A DNA stretch of 64,000 nucleotides from Elephas maximus indicus. Lineage: Eukaryota; Chordata; Mammalia; Proboscidea; Elephantidae. Where the stretch lies: the NCBI RefSeq assembly GCF_024166365.1, contig NC_064839.1, forward strand, positions 38,886,378-38,950,377. The letters are read 5' to 3'. A program made the translations under genes and the position numbers. Within the stretch, counting starts at the first letter, position 1; every line of letters starts with the position of its first letter. The notes beneath the pieces are model-generated. The model saw nothing but the letters and a program-made list of their open reading frames with translations, made no database searches and was not told where the DNA came from. This document shows, piece by piece, positions 45,016 through 56,920 of the stretch.

Positions 45016-45064
45016 AATGATACTTCTTTATTATAGTCAATTTAAAAAATACAAAATACAAAAA

Positions 45065-45180
45065 TACCAACTCATAGTGACACTGTAGGACAGAGTAGAA
45101 CTGCCCCATAGGGTTTCCAAGGAGTAGCTGGTGGATTCGAACTACGGTACTCTTGGTTAGCAGCCAAACACTTAACCACG
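45065..45180 (-). mobile_element. AfroSINE, short form
   Basis: 'accaactcatagtgacactg' to 'acacttaaccacg', head partly lost. Confidence 0.85.
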
Positions 45181-45199
45181 CATAAATCCCGTTACATTT

Positions 45200-46235
45200 C
45201 ACCACCCGGAGAAAGCTACTGTTGATCTTTTTTCCTGTGCGTGTAGAAATCTGCATAATTGAGATCATACTGAAAATATAGCTTTGTACCTTACCCTCCT
45301 TTGTTTTTATCTTATTTTAAAATGTTTTAAATTGTGAAATACAGTTGGGATATAATGGTAAAATGTAACAGGTAATAATATAAAGAAGGTATTAGAATGT
45401 TGTCATTCACCCTGCAGAAACCTTTCAAGTGTCCTGTCTCTCTCACACTCCCACCATTACTCAGAGAGAACCTCCCTCCTTACTTTTATGGTAAACAGTT
45501 CCTTGCCTTACCTTACAGTTTATCACCTTGAACAATACAGTTCAGCTTTTTTTTTTTTCATTTTTTAACCTTTATATAAATGGAATCATACCAATGTGTT
45601 CTTTCGAGCTTCACTTTTTTAACTAAAATTTATCTTTATAAGATTTATCATATTGGTATATATATATATAAAAAACAAAACCTATTGCTGTCGAGTCGAT
45701 TCTGAGTCATAGCGATCCTATAGGACAGAGTAGAACTGCCCCACAGAGTTTCCAAGGAACATCTGGTGGATTTAAACTGCTAAACTTTTGGTTAGCAGCC
45801 GTAGCTCTTAACCACTACACCGCCAGGGTTTCCATTGTCTTATATAGCTATAGTTTGTTCATTTTTAAGGCTATGTAATATTTCAGACATGAATATACCA
45901 CAGTCTATTCATTATCTCGTAAATGGTCATTTGGGTTGTTTACAGTTTGGGGCTATTAATGAACATTCTTGCCATGTATCCTGGCAGACAAGTTTCTCTA
46001 GAAGATGCTGGGACATAGAGTGTGATATGCCCTGATTTTTTTCACTTCACACTGTATCGTAACCATTTCCCTATGTCAACAAATATTTTTGGAAGACTTT
46101 ATTTTTAAAGAATTCACAATATTCCAATATTACATGCTCTATTATCAGACATTTAGATTGTTTCCAGTTTTTCCCTATTATATTTAACACTGTGATGAAT
46201 AAGGTGATGATCTTAACGTTAAATAAGAGCACCTG
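45200..46235 (-). mobile_element. Old L1M, interrupted by a SINE
   Basis: 'aatggaatcataccaatgtg' before the SINE; after it, 'gaatataccacagtctattc', 'gtcatttgggttgtttacag', and a second such block near 46130-46200. Inverted L1 order, highly decayed. Confidence 0.6.
45677..45832 (-). mobile_element. AfroSINE, short form
   Basis: 'cctattgctgtcgagtcgatt' tail at left after a (ta)n/A-run, head 'ccactacaccgccagggtttcc' at right. Close to the youngest SINE copies in the window. Confidence 0.9.
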
Positions 46236-46489
46236 TACAAAGAGCCTACCCTAGTCCCTAGCACAAATTACCTACCCTACCTCCTTCCTTACCTGTGATA
46301 CCACAGATTTTAGCCTCTTTAGTTTGTGATTCATAAATCAGTTAGGAAGAATTTTTGGAAAGGCTGGGCTAGCAGCAGCTGCTAAGAAATAGGCACTCAT
46401 GTTTATTAAAACCCCACATTGTTCAAAATAAAGGACATACCCAGAAAGGGATCATGAGGCATTTGGATTATGAAAGAAGATAATTACAG

Positions 46490-46740
46490 CTACTGCTTAT
46501 TCATAGGTTGCTACATTCCAGGTACTGCATGTCACACTTATTTGGGTTATCTTATTCAGTTTGTGTCATGGCTTTAGGAGGTAAATCCCCTATTTTCCAG
46601 ATGACAGAATAGAGGCTTAGCGAAACTAAACAACTTATCCATGGTTACATGGCTTATAAGTGGCAAAGTCTGGACCCAACCCCAGACTGATCTGAGTCCC
46701 AAGCCCAGGCTTACTCATCAGGCAGTGGTACTTCCTACCT
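46490..46740 (-). mobile_element. MIR-family SINE
   Basis: 'ccctattttccagatgacagaatagaggc', 'acttatccatggttacatggc', 'aagtggcaaagtctgg' in inverted MIR order. Confidence 0.65.
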
Positions 46741-47180
46741 TATCATGAATCGTGACTATTGGATCTATTCCTTCTCTCTGTACTCTGGAGAATAGTCAAA
46801 ATCTGTTTAGATATACCACAGTGTTACATATAGTAGGGGAATAGAGTAATGGAATATTACAAATTCCTTAAAAATAATGCCTTCCAAAAATATTTACTGA
46901 TGTGAAGAATACTAAACTCTTTCCAAAGTTAAGTGAATTGAAATTTAACATTAATAAAGATCAAATAACTGCAAAATTCTCTGTACTACTTATGTAATCC
47001 CCAGCCCTTGCAGACCTCATGTGGGATTCTACTATCTTCAAGGGAAAAGGAAAAAGAGAGATACTTCATCTTGGGCAATCACCTGAGGAATACTGGTAGC
47101 TTTAACTCAGCCTTTTCTGATGTTCTCTTCATGCTTTTTAAAACCTTCCCAAATATAATGACATCACTCAAATACACCGT
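46741..47180. other. No gene seen
   Basis: AT-rich unique sequence. Confidence 0.45.
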
Positions 47181-47184
47181 TAAA

Positions 47185-47371
47185 AAACAGTTTCTGCCAA
47201 GTTGATCCCTTGTGTGTCAGAGTAGAACTGTGCTCCATAGAGTTTTCCATGGCTAATTTTTTGGAAGTAGAGCACTAAGCTTTTCTTCTGATGAGCCTCT
47301 AGGTGTACTTGAACATCCAAACTTTTGGTTAGTAGCTGAGAGCGTTAGCTGTTTGCGCCACCCAGGGACTC
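47185..47371 (-). mobile_element. AfroSINE, long form
   Basis: Tail eroded at left ('gtttctgccaagttgatccc'), 'tcttctgatgagcctctagg' in the middle, head 'ttgcgccacccagggactc' at right. Confidence 0.83.
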
Positions 47372-47489
47372 TGTATAATACATCATAATCCCCCACAATT
47401 CATATCGTCTACCATGTTTTCCTTGACAGGAATTTGTGATAGTAGAATGCTGAATAGCAAAACAACAACAGAAACACCATTAAGACAAA

Positions 47490-47523
47490 AAACAACACAC
47501 ACACACACGCACATGTGCGTGCA
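47490..47523. repeat. (CA)n microsatellite with gcgtgc tail
   Basis: acacac run followed by alternating gcacatgtgcgtgcac, itself nearly palindromic. Confidence 0.85.
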
Positions 47524-47696
47524 CAAAACCAAAACCATTCTCTGACCACTGGCATCTGGTAGTAGTCACCATGTTCTGATATTGGACTTCTAAGAGTCTG
47601 TAGGATTCCATAAGAACCAGTAAGAAATTTGAATGCTGGAGTCTGTTATCCAGGCCTTCTTGTGGAAATTCCGCAGAGCAAACAGTATTTCTCTAA

Positions 47697-47830
47697 AGCA
47701 ATACTGTCCAATAGAACTTTCTATGATGATGGAAATGTTCTGTCTTTGTGCTAATAAAGTAGCCGCTACCCACACGGGGCCAATCAACACTGAAAATGTG
47801 GCTAGTGCTATTTGATACTGCAGTAGAATC
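47697..47830. mobile_element. hAT-Charlie-type fossil
   Basis: 'actgtccaatagaactttctatgatgatgg' and 'atgtggctagtgctatttgatactgcag'. Same family as 29122-29350, with part of the middle lost. Confidence 0.65.
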
Positions 47831-47949
47831 TAGAGCTCCAATTCCTTTCTTTCTGAGTCTCAGAAAAGCTGATGAAAGATATAGACCTACTCTCTGGAAA
47901 AATGCACGTTTACTAATCATACAAACACGAAATTCTCTCCAGTTTCAAG

Positions 47950-48312
47950 GGGCCCCAAGTTACACCTCAACATAAAGAAAACAAAAATTCTCACAACTGG
48001 ACCAATAAACAACATCACGATAAATGGAGAAAAGATTGATGTTGTCAAGGATTTCATTTTACCTGGATCACAATCAACGCCCATAGAAACAGCAGTAAAG
48101 AATTCAAACAGTGTAGTGCATTGGGCAAATCTGTGACAAAAGACCTCTTTAAAGTGTTAAAAAGCAAAGATGTCACTGGGAGGACTAAGGTGCGCCTGAC
48201 CCAAGCCATGATATTTTCAGTTGGCTCATGTGCATGCAAAGCTGAACAATGAATAAGGAAGACCAAAGTAGAATTGATGAAGACCGAAGAATCTTTGAAT
48301 TATGGGAAGAAC
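47950..48312 (+). mobile_element. RTE fragment A (C-terminal coding part)
   Basis: Covers 'acataaagaaaacaaaaattc' to 'tttgaattatggg', i.e. the part of RTE about 350-700 bp from its 3' end, then stops without a tail. Confidence 0.82.
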
Positions 48313-50058
48313 AAGATTGGCATTTCTTGAGCTGAAAGAACTGAAAAAAAAAAAAAAATTAAGCCTTGAGTTGCAATATTGAAGGACTCTACGGGCAAAT
48401 ATTGAATGACGCAGGAAGCATCAAGAGAAGATGGAAGGAATATACAAACTCACTGTACAGAAAAGAATTGGTTGGCATTTAACCATTTCAGGAGGTAACA
48501 TATGATCAAGAAACGATGATACTGAAGGAAGAAGTCTAAGCTGCACTGAAGGCATTGGTGAAAGACTAGGCTCCAGGAATTGAAAGAACACCAATTGAGA
48601 TGTTTTAACAAACAGATGCAGCACTGGAAGCGCTCATTCATCTACGCAAAGAAATTTGGAAGACAGCTACCTGGCCAACTGACCAAAAGAGATTCATTTT
48701 GTGCCCATTACAAAGAAAGGTGATCCAACAGAATGCGGAAATTATTGGAAAATACTGTTAATATCACACACAAGTAAAATTTTGCTGAAGATAATTAAAA
48801 AATGGCTGCAGCAGTATATAGGGAACTGCCAGAAATTCAAGTGAAATTCAGACTAGGATGTGGAATGAGGTCAGGTGGATGTTGGCTGAAAGTAGAGAAT
48901 ACCATAAAGATGTTTACTTGTGTTTTATTGACTACACAAAGGCATTTGACTGTGTGGATCGTAAGAAATTATGGATAATATTACAAAAAATGGGAATTCC
49001 AAAACACTTAATTGTGCTCATGTGGAACCTATACATAGAGCAAGAGGCAGTTGTTTGAACAGAACGAGGGGATACTGTGTGGTTTAAAATCAGAAAAAGG
49101 TGTGTGTCAGCATTGTATTCTTTCACCATACTTATTCAGTCTGTATGCTAAGCAAATAACCAGAGAAGCTGGACTTTTGAAGAAGAATGCAGCATCATGA
49201 TGGGAGAAAGACTCATTAACTACCTGCGATATGCAGATGACACAACCTTGCTTGCTGAAAGCGAAGGGGATTTGAAACACTTATTGATAGTCAAACCGAG
49301 TCAGAATCGACTCGATGGCAATGGGTTTTTTATAGATAGTCAAAGACTACAGCCTTCAGTATGGATTGCACTGCAATATAATGAAAACAAAAATCCTCAC
49401 AACTGGACCATAAGCAACATTATGATAAACATAGAAAATACTGACGTTGTCAAGGAGTTCATTTTACCTGGATCCACAATCAACGCCCGTGGAAGCAGTA
49501 GTCAAGAAATCAATCCATGTATTGCATTGGGCAGATCTACTGCAAAAGACCTCTTCAAAGTGTCAAAAAGCAAAGTTGTCACTTGGAGGACTAAGGTGCA
49601 CCTGACCCAAGCCTTGGTATTTTCAGTCGCCTCATAGGCATGCGAAAACGGAACAATGGATAAGGAAGGCCAGAAAAGAATTGATGCCTTTGAATTACGG
49701 TGTTGGCAAAGAATATTCAGTGTACTCTGGATTGCCAGAAGAATGAACAAGTTTGTCTTGGAAGAAGTACAGCCAGAATGCTCTTTAGAAGTGAGGATGG
49801 CAAGACTTCATCTCAAGTACTTTGGACATGTTATCAGGAGGGGGTAGTCCTGGAGAAGGACATCATGCTTGGTAAAGCAGAGGGTCAGCAAAAAAGAGGA
49901 GGAGCCTCAATGAGATGGATTGACACAGTGGCTGCAACAATGGCCTGAAACATAGCAACAGTTGTGAGTATGGTGCAGGACCAGGCAATGTTTCATTCTG
50001 TTGTACACAGGGTCACTATGAGTTGAAACTGACTCGATGACACCTAACAACAATAACA
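48313..50058 (+). mobile_element. RTE fragment B (RT to 3' tail)
   Basis: Restarts at a more 5' position of RTE ('ctgaaagaactgaaaaaa', before the RT fingers) and runs to the tail and (aac)n at about 50058. The catalytic Y-A-D-D is encoded at about 49230-49241. Pieces at 48858-49058, 49197-49637 and 49656-49948 carry RT homology in shifting frames. It contains a 39-bp SINE insertion at 49296-49334. Confidence 0.87.
49296..49334 (+). mobile_element. Minimal AfroSINE insertion: 39-bp tail only
   Basis: Only the SINE tail ('gagtcagaatcgactcgatgg' region plus T-rich end) is present, yet it is bracketed by the exact 10-bp duplication gatagtcaaa at 49286-49295 and 49335-49344. The split RTE reads continuously when it is removed. 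Confidence 0.9.
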
Positions 50059-50307
50059 ACAACAACAAGTTAAGAATCCCTACAAAAGACTGAATGTACT
50101 TCAGGTTCTCCTTAAAGGGTCATTTGAATACAGTGGTTTCCTGAGGACCACTGTTCAGCAGAGCTGTGTGCTCCATCCATTAGCCCTTGAGTCTTTACCA
50201 TTTTTCCAGTCTGGGAATTCACCTGAATGGTGAGAAGACCTCGGGTCAGTCACTGAGGCTCTGGTTTTTCTCAGAGGCAAGGAGTATCTTTCTGCTGGTT
50301 ATACCAC
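50059..50307. other. No gene seen
   Basis: Short unique stretch between the RTE tail and the LTR. Confidence 0.4.
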
Positions 50308-50825
50308 TGTCTTAGTTATCTAGTGGTGCTGTAACAGAAATAACACAAATGGATGGCTTTAACAAACAAATTATTCTCTCATAGTGTAGTAGGCCAGAAG
50401 TCCAAATTCAGGGCGTCAGCTCCAGGGGAAGGCTTTCTTTCTCTGTTGGCTCTGGAGGAAGGTCCTTGTCATCAATCCTCCCCTGGACTAGGAGCTTCTC
50501 AGTGCAGGGACCCTGAGTCCAAAGGACACACTATTCTCCTGGCACTACTTTCTTGGTGGTATGAGGTCCCTTGTCTCTGTACTGCTTCTCTCTTTTATAT
50601 CTCAAAAGAGTTTGGCTCAAAATGCAAACTGATCTTGTAGATTGACTCCTCCACCATTAACATAACTGCTGATAATCCCATCTCATTAACATCATAGAGA
50701 TAGGCTTTACGACACATAGGAAAATCACATCAGATGACAAAATGTTGGACAATCACACAATACTGGGAATCATGCCCTAGCAAAGTTGACGGATATTTTG
50801 GGGGGACACAATTCAATCTATGACA
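50308..50825 (-). mobile_element. MaLR-type solo LTR
   Basis: On minus it begins tgtcatagattgaattgtgt and ends 'actagataactaagaca', i.e. TG...CA ends, about 515 bp, with the layout of MLT1/MST-like LTRs (opening 'gaattgtgtcccccc', closing 'ttaaagccatcc'). No internal region is attached. No clean 5-bp duplication seen. The small plus-strand frame at 50353-50640 is incidental. Confidence 0.65.
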
Positions 50826-50886
50826 ACGATCTAATCCTGCCATCTTTACCCATACCACGGCTTCTTGTGTACTAGAGTTGCAAATT

Positions 50887-51083
50887 CTTCACCCTGGTGG
50901 TGTAGTGATTAAGCGCTTGATTGCTAACTGAAAGGTTGATGATTTGAACCCGCCAGCTGCTCCACAGGAGAAAGGTGTGACAGCTTGCTTCCGTGAAGAT
51001 CACAGCCTTGGAAAACCTATGGGGCAATTCTGTTCTGTCATATAGGATTGCTATGAGTCGGCATCAACTCAATGGCAATGGGG
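50887..51083 (+). mobile_element. AfroSINE, long form, complete
   Basis: Head 'caccctggtggtgtagtgat', middle 'tgacagcttgcttccgtgaag', tail 'gagtcggcatcaactcaatgg'. This copy shows the short form's tail on a longer body. Confidence 0.88.
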
Positions 51084-52289
51084 ATACTTGTCTATGTTGT
51101 TCCTGTCCATAGTGACACTAAGAGAACAGTCAGTCTTGCCTTGAGTTCGCTTTTATATGGACTCCAGAATTCTTCATTTTACTCTGTATACATTAACCTA
51201 CAATGTGGATGTCATGGCCTGAACCTACTGAGTGACAACACACTCGCTATATTGGTCACCTTTTTTTTTTTTTTTCCTTGTAAAATCCTGGTGACCTGAC
51301 TAGAGCACTGGCTAAGTGGCTGGGTTAGGGAATAGGTGCCGTATGCTAGAGCTTTCTGACTTGGTTAAGCTTCAAAGGGCTCTAGAGGTTGGACCTTGGC
51401 ATCCTAGGGAGACAGCACCTTCGGAGTCAGTGTCTGCAAGCCAGGAAGGGAATCTTGATTGCTGTAATTCCTATTATTAAAAGGACAGCCGCCCTCAGTC
51501 AGAACTTGCATTCCTGAGGTGAGCCCTGGGGGTGGATACTTGAGCAGGTATACCATAGCAATAGGATGGCCCTTATCTTTGTGTTAGAAGTATTTGTTTC
51601 AATAGTGGGAGAAAAAGTTGGATTCCGATAGCTCAGGATTAGGGAAAAGGTGAAAATGGTTTTAAGTCTCTCGCTGTTCCTTGCTTTCTTGGGACTCCTT
51701 AACTGCATAGAGAAGGTATAAAAAGGAGGGAGGGGAGCAGAGTTCTCAATAAAGCCCAGAAACCCTTGAATGTTTTTGGTGGTTCAGGGGCTTAACATTG
51801 CTGGACAGTGGATGCCTTATCTGGAATCAGGTCAGGATATGATCTAGGAATTCTACCTCCAGGCTTTCAAAAATTGCCAGAGACTGCCACAGGTGATCCG
51901 TGATGGCCCAGTCAAGGAGTTCCTGAGGGTGAAAGCTGGGGGAGAATATCTTGGGGCTATAACCCTATGTAACAATTTGATCACCAAGGTCTGTCTTTTC
52001 TTTCCCCAAGTTGCTGTCAAATTTGTCTGCTTTTAGTCCGTAGCCACTGCCTTTGCTTAGGCTCTCAATTTTTCTAGGTTGAATTTCTACCAACAGCCCC
52101 CCTTAACTATTCCCTCTGCCTCCAGTACTACCCAATCCTGCTGCTAGAGTCACCTTTATAGTATGGTTGGATCCTTATCACTTCCATGATTAAAACCCTT
52201 TCTTGGATCCCTTTATAGATATGGCACGAACTTGAGTATCTTCTAAGAGCTCATGTCTCTCTACTCTCCATCATAATCTCCTTCATGCA
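51084..52289. other. No gene seen
   Basis: Unique sequence with a T-run at 51260-51275. A TATA-like 'gtataaaaaggaggg' at about 51717 stands before no identifiable transcript. Confidence 0.4.
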
Positions 52290-53006
52290 GTAAATTTCAA
52301 AACTACTTGTTGAGCACTGATTACGTATCAGGTTCTGCTCTGGGTACTAAAAATAGTAGTGATCAAAACAGACAAAATTCTCTGCTATGTGGAGCTTGCA
52401 TTTACTGGGTAAGGAGACAAACACATACATAAAATGTATAGTAAATCAGATTGTGATAAGTGCTATGGAGAAAAATGAGGAGGGAAGAAGGGATAGAGAT
52501 TGTGGTTGGAGGTTGCAATTTTAGATAGAGGGGTTAGGAAAATAACATTTGGAAAAGGACCTGAAGGAGGTGAGGGGGAAAAAAACCAAGCAGATAGCTG
52601 AGAAAAAAACATTCCAGGCAAAGGGAATAGCAGGTATAGAGGCTCTAAGCCAGGAATTGCAAGAATAGCACTCTTGCTGGTACAGGGTAAGCAAGTGGAA
52701 GGAGTAGTAGAAGAGGAAGTTGAGAGGTAACAATGGCCAGGGTGGGACATTATGTAGGGCCGCATTAGTCCTTGTTAGTAGGAGTTTGGATCCTATTTGG
52801 ATTGAGATGGGAAGCTACTGGAGGGTATGAGTCTAGGGATGATTTATATTCTAAAAGGATCATTCTGGATACTGTGAGGGGAATAAACCTTAAGAGGGGC
52901 AGGGGCAGAAGGTAAAAGATCAGTTAGGAGACTAAGTGAGAGATCAAGGTGGTTTGGATCAGAGCAGTAGCAGTTTAACGTAGTAAATTGTAAATTCTTC
53001 TAAAGG

Positions 53007-53068
53007 TTGTTGTTAGCCGCCATCTCCTCAGTTCCTGACTAATGGTGACCCTGTGCAAAAAGGGTAGT
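53007..53068 (-). mobile_element. SINE/RTE tail scrap
   Basis: 'gttgttgttagccgccatctcctcagttcctgac' resembles an inverted tail with a (gtt)n run, then 'tggtgaccctgtgc'. Confidence 0.55.
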
Positions 53069-53218
53069 CAGATAGTTCCCTGATGAATCACATGTGGGGA
53101 TGAGAGAAAGAGAGGAGCCAAGGCAGACTCCAGGACGTGGCTGCCATTTTGTGAAATGGGAAGGATTAGGCTTTAGGGTAGAAATCAGGAGTTTGGTTTC
53201 AGACATGCTAAATTCAAG

Positions 53219-53336
53219 ATGTCGGCAGTTCGAATCCACCACACACTCCTTGGAAACCTGATGGGGCAGTTCTACTCTGTCCTATAGGGTCACTATCAGT
53301 TGGAATCAACTTGAAGGCAATGGATTTTTTTTTTTT
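53219..53336 (+). mobile_element. AfroSINE, 5'-truncated, with duplication
   Basis: Begins inside the SINE at 'atgtcggcagttcgaatcc' and ends with a T-run. taaattcaag at 53209-53218 and taagttcaag at 53337-53346. The L2 reads through when it is removed. Confidence 0.88.
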
Positions 53337-53800
53337 TAAGTTCAAGGTGCCTTTTGTCTGTCCAAGTGGGAATGTTGAGCAAACAGATCTGTAAGTCTAG
53401 AGTTCAAAGGAGAGTTCTAGAACTGGAGATATAAATTTGAGAGTCATGAACAAAGAAATGGTGTGTAGAGCCATGAGACTGGATAAGAGTTCTCAGGAAA
53501 AGTTAGGAGATGGAGAAGAGAACAAAGGAAACCAAGGAGTCACTGGCAAGTGAGGAGGAAAACAGTGTGAGTGTGGTATTCTGGAAGCCAAGAGAAGAAA
53601 GGGTTTCAAAGAGAAAGAAGTAGTCAACTGTGTCAAAAGCTTCAGAAAGATTAAGAAGGGTGGAGATTGCTTATTGACCATTGCTATAGCAATATGTGTG
53701 TCATTAATGATCTTAACAAGAGGAGATCTGTAGAGTCATGAGTGTGAAAATGTGATGGGAGTGCCTAAGTGCTGACCCATACAATGAGAAGTCTGAATGT

Positions 53801-54049
53801 AGTCAGCTGGGACTGATACAGTGGTTCAGTAATTCTGTTCAGTGGCATCTTTCTGTAGACCTTCAACCTCAGGTTTATTGCCTTATGGTCATAAAAGTGC
53901 CACTGCACATCAGGGATTCACATCTACATTCGAGACAGGAAGATGGAGGAATAACTAAGAGGTAAAGGACATATACATCCTATTAGGCAAAGATCAGAAG
54001 TATTTACAGTCTCCATAGATGAAATTCTCTTAGCTGAAGTGAGTTGCTC
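53801..54049. other. No gene seen
   Basis: Unassigned sequence after the L2. Confidence 0.4.
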
Positions 54050-54800
54050 TGCTTGAAGCACCTTTCCACCTTTTTGGTCTGACTAACTTCTATCTTCTCT
54101 TTCAAGATTCTACTCACTTCAGCATCACCTTCCCTGAGACACCTTTACTTAACTCCCTAGGCTGAGTTAGGTGCCCCTGGTCTGAGCATTCAGAACCTGT
54201 TATAGATTGCAACGAAGACCTCAGTTCTTTCTCCATCACTGTATCCTTGCACTTTGCTGTGTAACTCTTACTCTAGCCTTGACCATGGGGCTTGCTTTAA
54301 CTAATGGGATGTTTTTAAGCAGAGGCTTAAGAATCACTTGCACAGTTGGGCATGCTATTGTTCTTCTGTATAAGCTACTGTCATGAGAACATGCTTGCTG
54401 AAGGATGACAGACACATGAAGCATACCCAAATCACTGTGATTGTCATTGGTGAGGCCATCTTAGATCAGTCAACATCAGCCAACCCTCAGACTTAAGCGA
54501 GCCCAACCAAGATCAACAGAACCACCTAGTCAGCCACCAAAGATATGTGAGAAATCAACATATATTCTTGTGAACCACTGAAGGTGTGTGGCTGTTTGTT
54601 ACTCAGCATTATTGTGGCATTGGATAACTGATACACAGCCCCGTGAACATAGTGCTGTCACAGGCCTTACCCTATCTCCGCAACTAATATTGGGGAGCCC
54701 CTTTAGGACAGGACCATATGCTCGGCACCTAGCACAATGCTTGTCCTATAGAAGGTGCTTAGGGAAAGCCTGTCAAAGGAATGAATGAGTGAACCTTTGT
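54050..54800 (+). mobile_element. L2 3' end split by an LTR-like repeat
   Basis: 54080-54190 ('tctttcaagattctactcac', 'cttccctgagacacc') and 54640-54795 ('ggcacctagcacaatgcttg', ending 'aatgaatgagtgaa') are L2 3' sequence. Between them, about 54200-54642 ends 'gttactcagcattattgtgg...gataactgatacacag', the ending style of MaLR-like LTRs in plus orientation. Confidence 0.55.
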
Positions 54801-55199
54801 TCAGTCTTTAAAAAGGAGCTTACTGCTTTGTGCACAACAAGTACAAAAATTCCCGTAACTAAATAATATAGTCAAATGAACTCACCCACAGAAAACCTGG
54901 TTCAACAAGATATGTGAACCTACAATATAAAATAAACTCTCATCACAGATTAAACCGTTTTCCTACCCCAAGTACAATGGTCATTTCTTAAACATTGGGC
55001 ACCCAATTTTACATTTTATTATATGGTATAGATCAGTTTAAAGATAATCTAAATCCTGTAGATATACTTTAAAGGGTAGAGGGTAAATAAGTTGATATGA
55101 CTCAGTCTAGATATCTTTACTATCATCTTCAGTACACAGTACCAAACCATTGTAACTACTGACATTTCCTAAATAATGTCAAGATACTTGCATTGCTTT
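54801..55199. other. No gene seen
   Basis: AT-rich unique sequence. Confidence 0.45.
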
Positions 55200-55463
55200 A
55201 AAAATAACATTGAATAAAATAAACATATAAAAATCACTTGGATTCCTCTACATCAACAAAAACAACACCGAAGAGGAAATAACCAAATCAATACCATTCA
55301 CAGTGGCCCCCAAGAAGATAAATACTTAGGAATAAATCTTACCAAGGATGTAAAAGACCTATACAAAGAAAACTACAAAGCTCTACTACAAGAAATTCAA
55401 AAGGACATACTTAAGTGGAAAAACATACCTTGCTCATGGATAGGAAGACTTAACATAGTAAAA

Positions 55464-56733
55464 ATGTCTATTCTACCAAAAGCCATCTATACATATAACG
55501 CACTTCCGATCCAAATTCCAATGTCATATTTTAAGGGGATAGAGAAACAAATCACCAATTTCATATGGAAGGGAAAGAAACCCCGGATAAGCAAGGCATT
55601 ACTGAAAAAGAAGAAGAAAGTGGGAGGCCTCACTCTACCTGATTTCAGAAGCTATTATACAGCCACAGTAGTCAAAACAGCCTGGTACTGGTACAACAAC
55701 AGGCACATAGACCAATGGAACAGAATTGAGAGCCCAGATATAAATCCATCCACGTATGAGCAGCTGATATTTGACAAAGGACCAGTGTCAGTTAATTGGG
55801 GAAAAGATAGTCTTTTTAACAAATGGTGCTGGCGTAACTGGATATCCATTTGCAAAAAAATGAAACAGGACCCATACCTCACACCATGCACAAAAACTAA
55901 CTCCAAGTGGATCAAAGACCTAAACATAAAGACTAAAACAATAAAGATCATGGAAGAAAAAATAGGGACAACCCTAGGAGCCCTAATACAAGGCATAAAC
56001 AGAATACAAAACATTACCAAAAATGATGAAGAGAAACCAGATAACTGGGAGCTCCTAAAAATCAAACACCTATGCTCATCTAAAGACTTCACCAAAAGAG
56101 TAAAAAGACCACCTACAGACTGGGAAAGAATTTTCAGCTATGATATCTCCGACCAGCGCCTGATCTCTAAAATCTACATGATTCCGTCAAAACTCAACCA
56201 CAAAAAGACAAACAACCCAATCAAGAAGTGGGCAAAGGATATGAACACACACTTCACTAAAGAAGATATTCAGGCAGCCAACAGATACATGAGAAAATGC
56301 TCTCGATCATTAGCCATTAGAGAAATGCAAATTAAAACTACGATGAGATTCCATCTCACACCAACAAGGCTGGCATTAATCCAAAAAACACAAAATAATA
56401 AATGTTGGAGAGGCTGCGGAGAGATTGGAACTCTTATACACTGCTGGTGGGAATGTAAAATGGTACAACCACTTTGGAAATCTATCTGGTGTTATCTTTA
56501 AACAGTTAGAAATAGAACTATCATACAACCCAGAAATCCCACTCCTGGGAATATACCCTAGAGATACAAGAGCCTTCACACAAACAGATATATGCACACC
56601 CATGTTTATTGCAGCTCTGTTTACAATAGCAAAAAGCTGGAAGCAACCAAGGTGTCCATCAACGGATGAATGGGTAAATAAATTGTGGTATATTCACACA
56701 ATGGAATACTACGCATCGATAAAAGAACAGTGA
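55464..56733 (+). pseudogene. L1 ORF2 C-terminal part with one frameshift
   Basis: Open for 345 codons from the ATG at 55464 to 56501 ('[16 protein letters not shown]', '[21 protein letters not shown]', '[21 protein letters not shown]', '[19 protein letters not shown]'). Near 56494 one extra base (tggtgttatctttaaac) shifts the frame to a stop. The rest of the protein continues in another frame to the natural stop at 56733 ('QLEIELSYNPEIPLLGIYPR', 'MEYYASIKEQ'). It lacks endonuclease and the RT catalytic core. Confidence 0.9.
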
Positions 56734-56893
56734 GGAATCTGTGAAACATTTCATAACATGGAGGAACCTGGAAGGCATTATGCTGAGCGAAATTAGTCAG
56801 AGGCAAAAGGACAAATATTGTATAAGACCACTATTATAAGATCTTGAGAAATAGTAAAAACTGAGAAGAACACATACTTTTGTGGTTATGAAG

Positions 56894-56920
56894 GGAGGAG
56901 GGAGGGAGGGAGGGAGAGGG
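56894..56920 (+). repeat. G-rich polypurine tract in the L1 3' UTR
   Basis: gggaggagggagggagggaggg-type run with at least four GGG blocks, compatible with a G-quadruplex. A comparable tract in the L1 3' UTR is known from other mammals. Confidence 0.8.

Larger units (their letters stand above)
52290..53800 (-). mobile_element. L2 LINE, long inverted copy
   Basis: Best preserved L2 here. From its 3' end at left: 'cttgttgagcactgattacg', 'gtgataagtgctatggag', 'acattccaggcaaagggaat', 'tgtagggccgcattagtcc', 'gaagctactggagggtatg', 'ggagatataaatttgagag', 'gtggtattctggaagccaag', 'caactgtgtcaaaagcttc'. Minus-strand frames at 52463-52765 and 53493-53681 are remains of the L2 ORF2 end. Split by a SINE at 53219-53336 and a tail scrap at 53007-53068. 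Confidence 0.78.

Noticed and set aside
51710..51775. TATA box plus aataaa as a small gene
   Set aside because: The two motifs are about 40 bp apart with no exon or frame; chance occurrence in AT-rich DNA.
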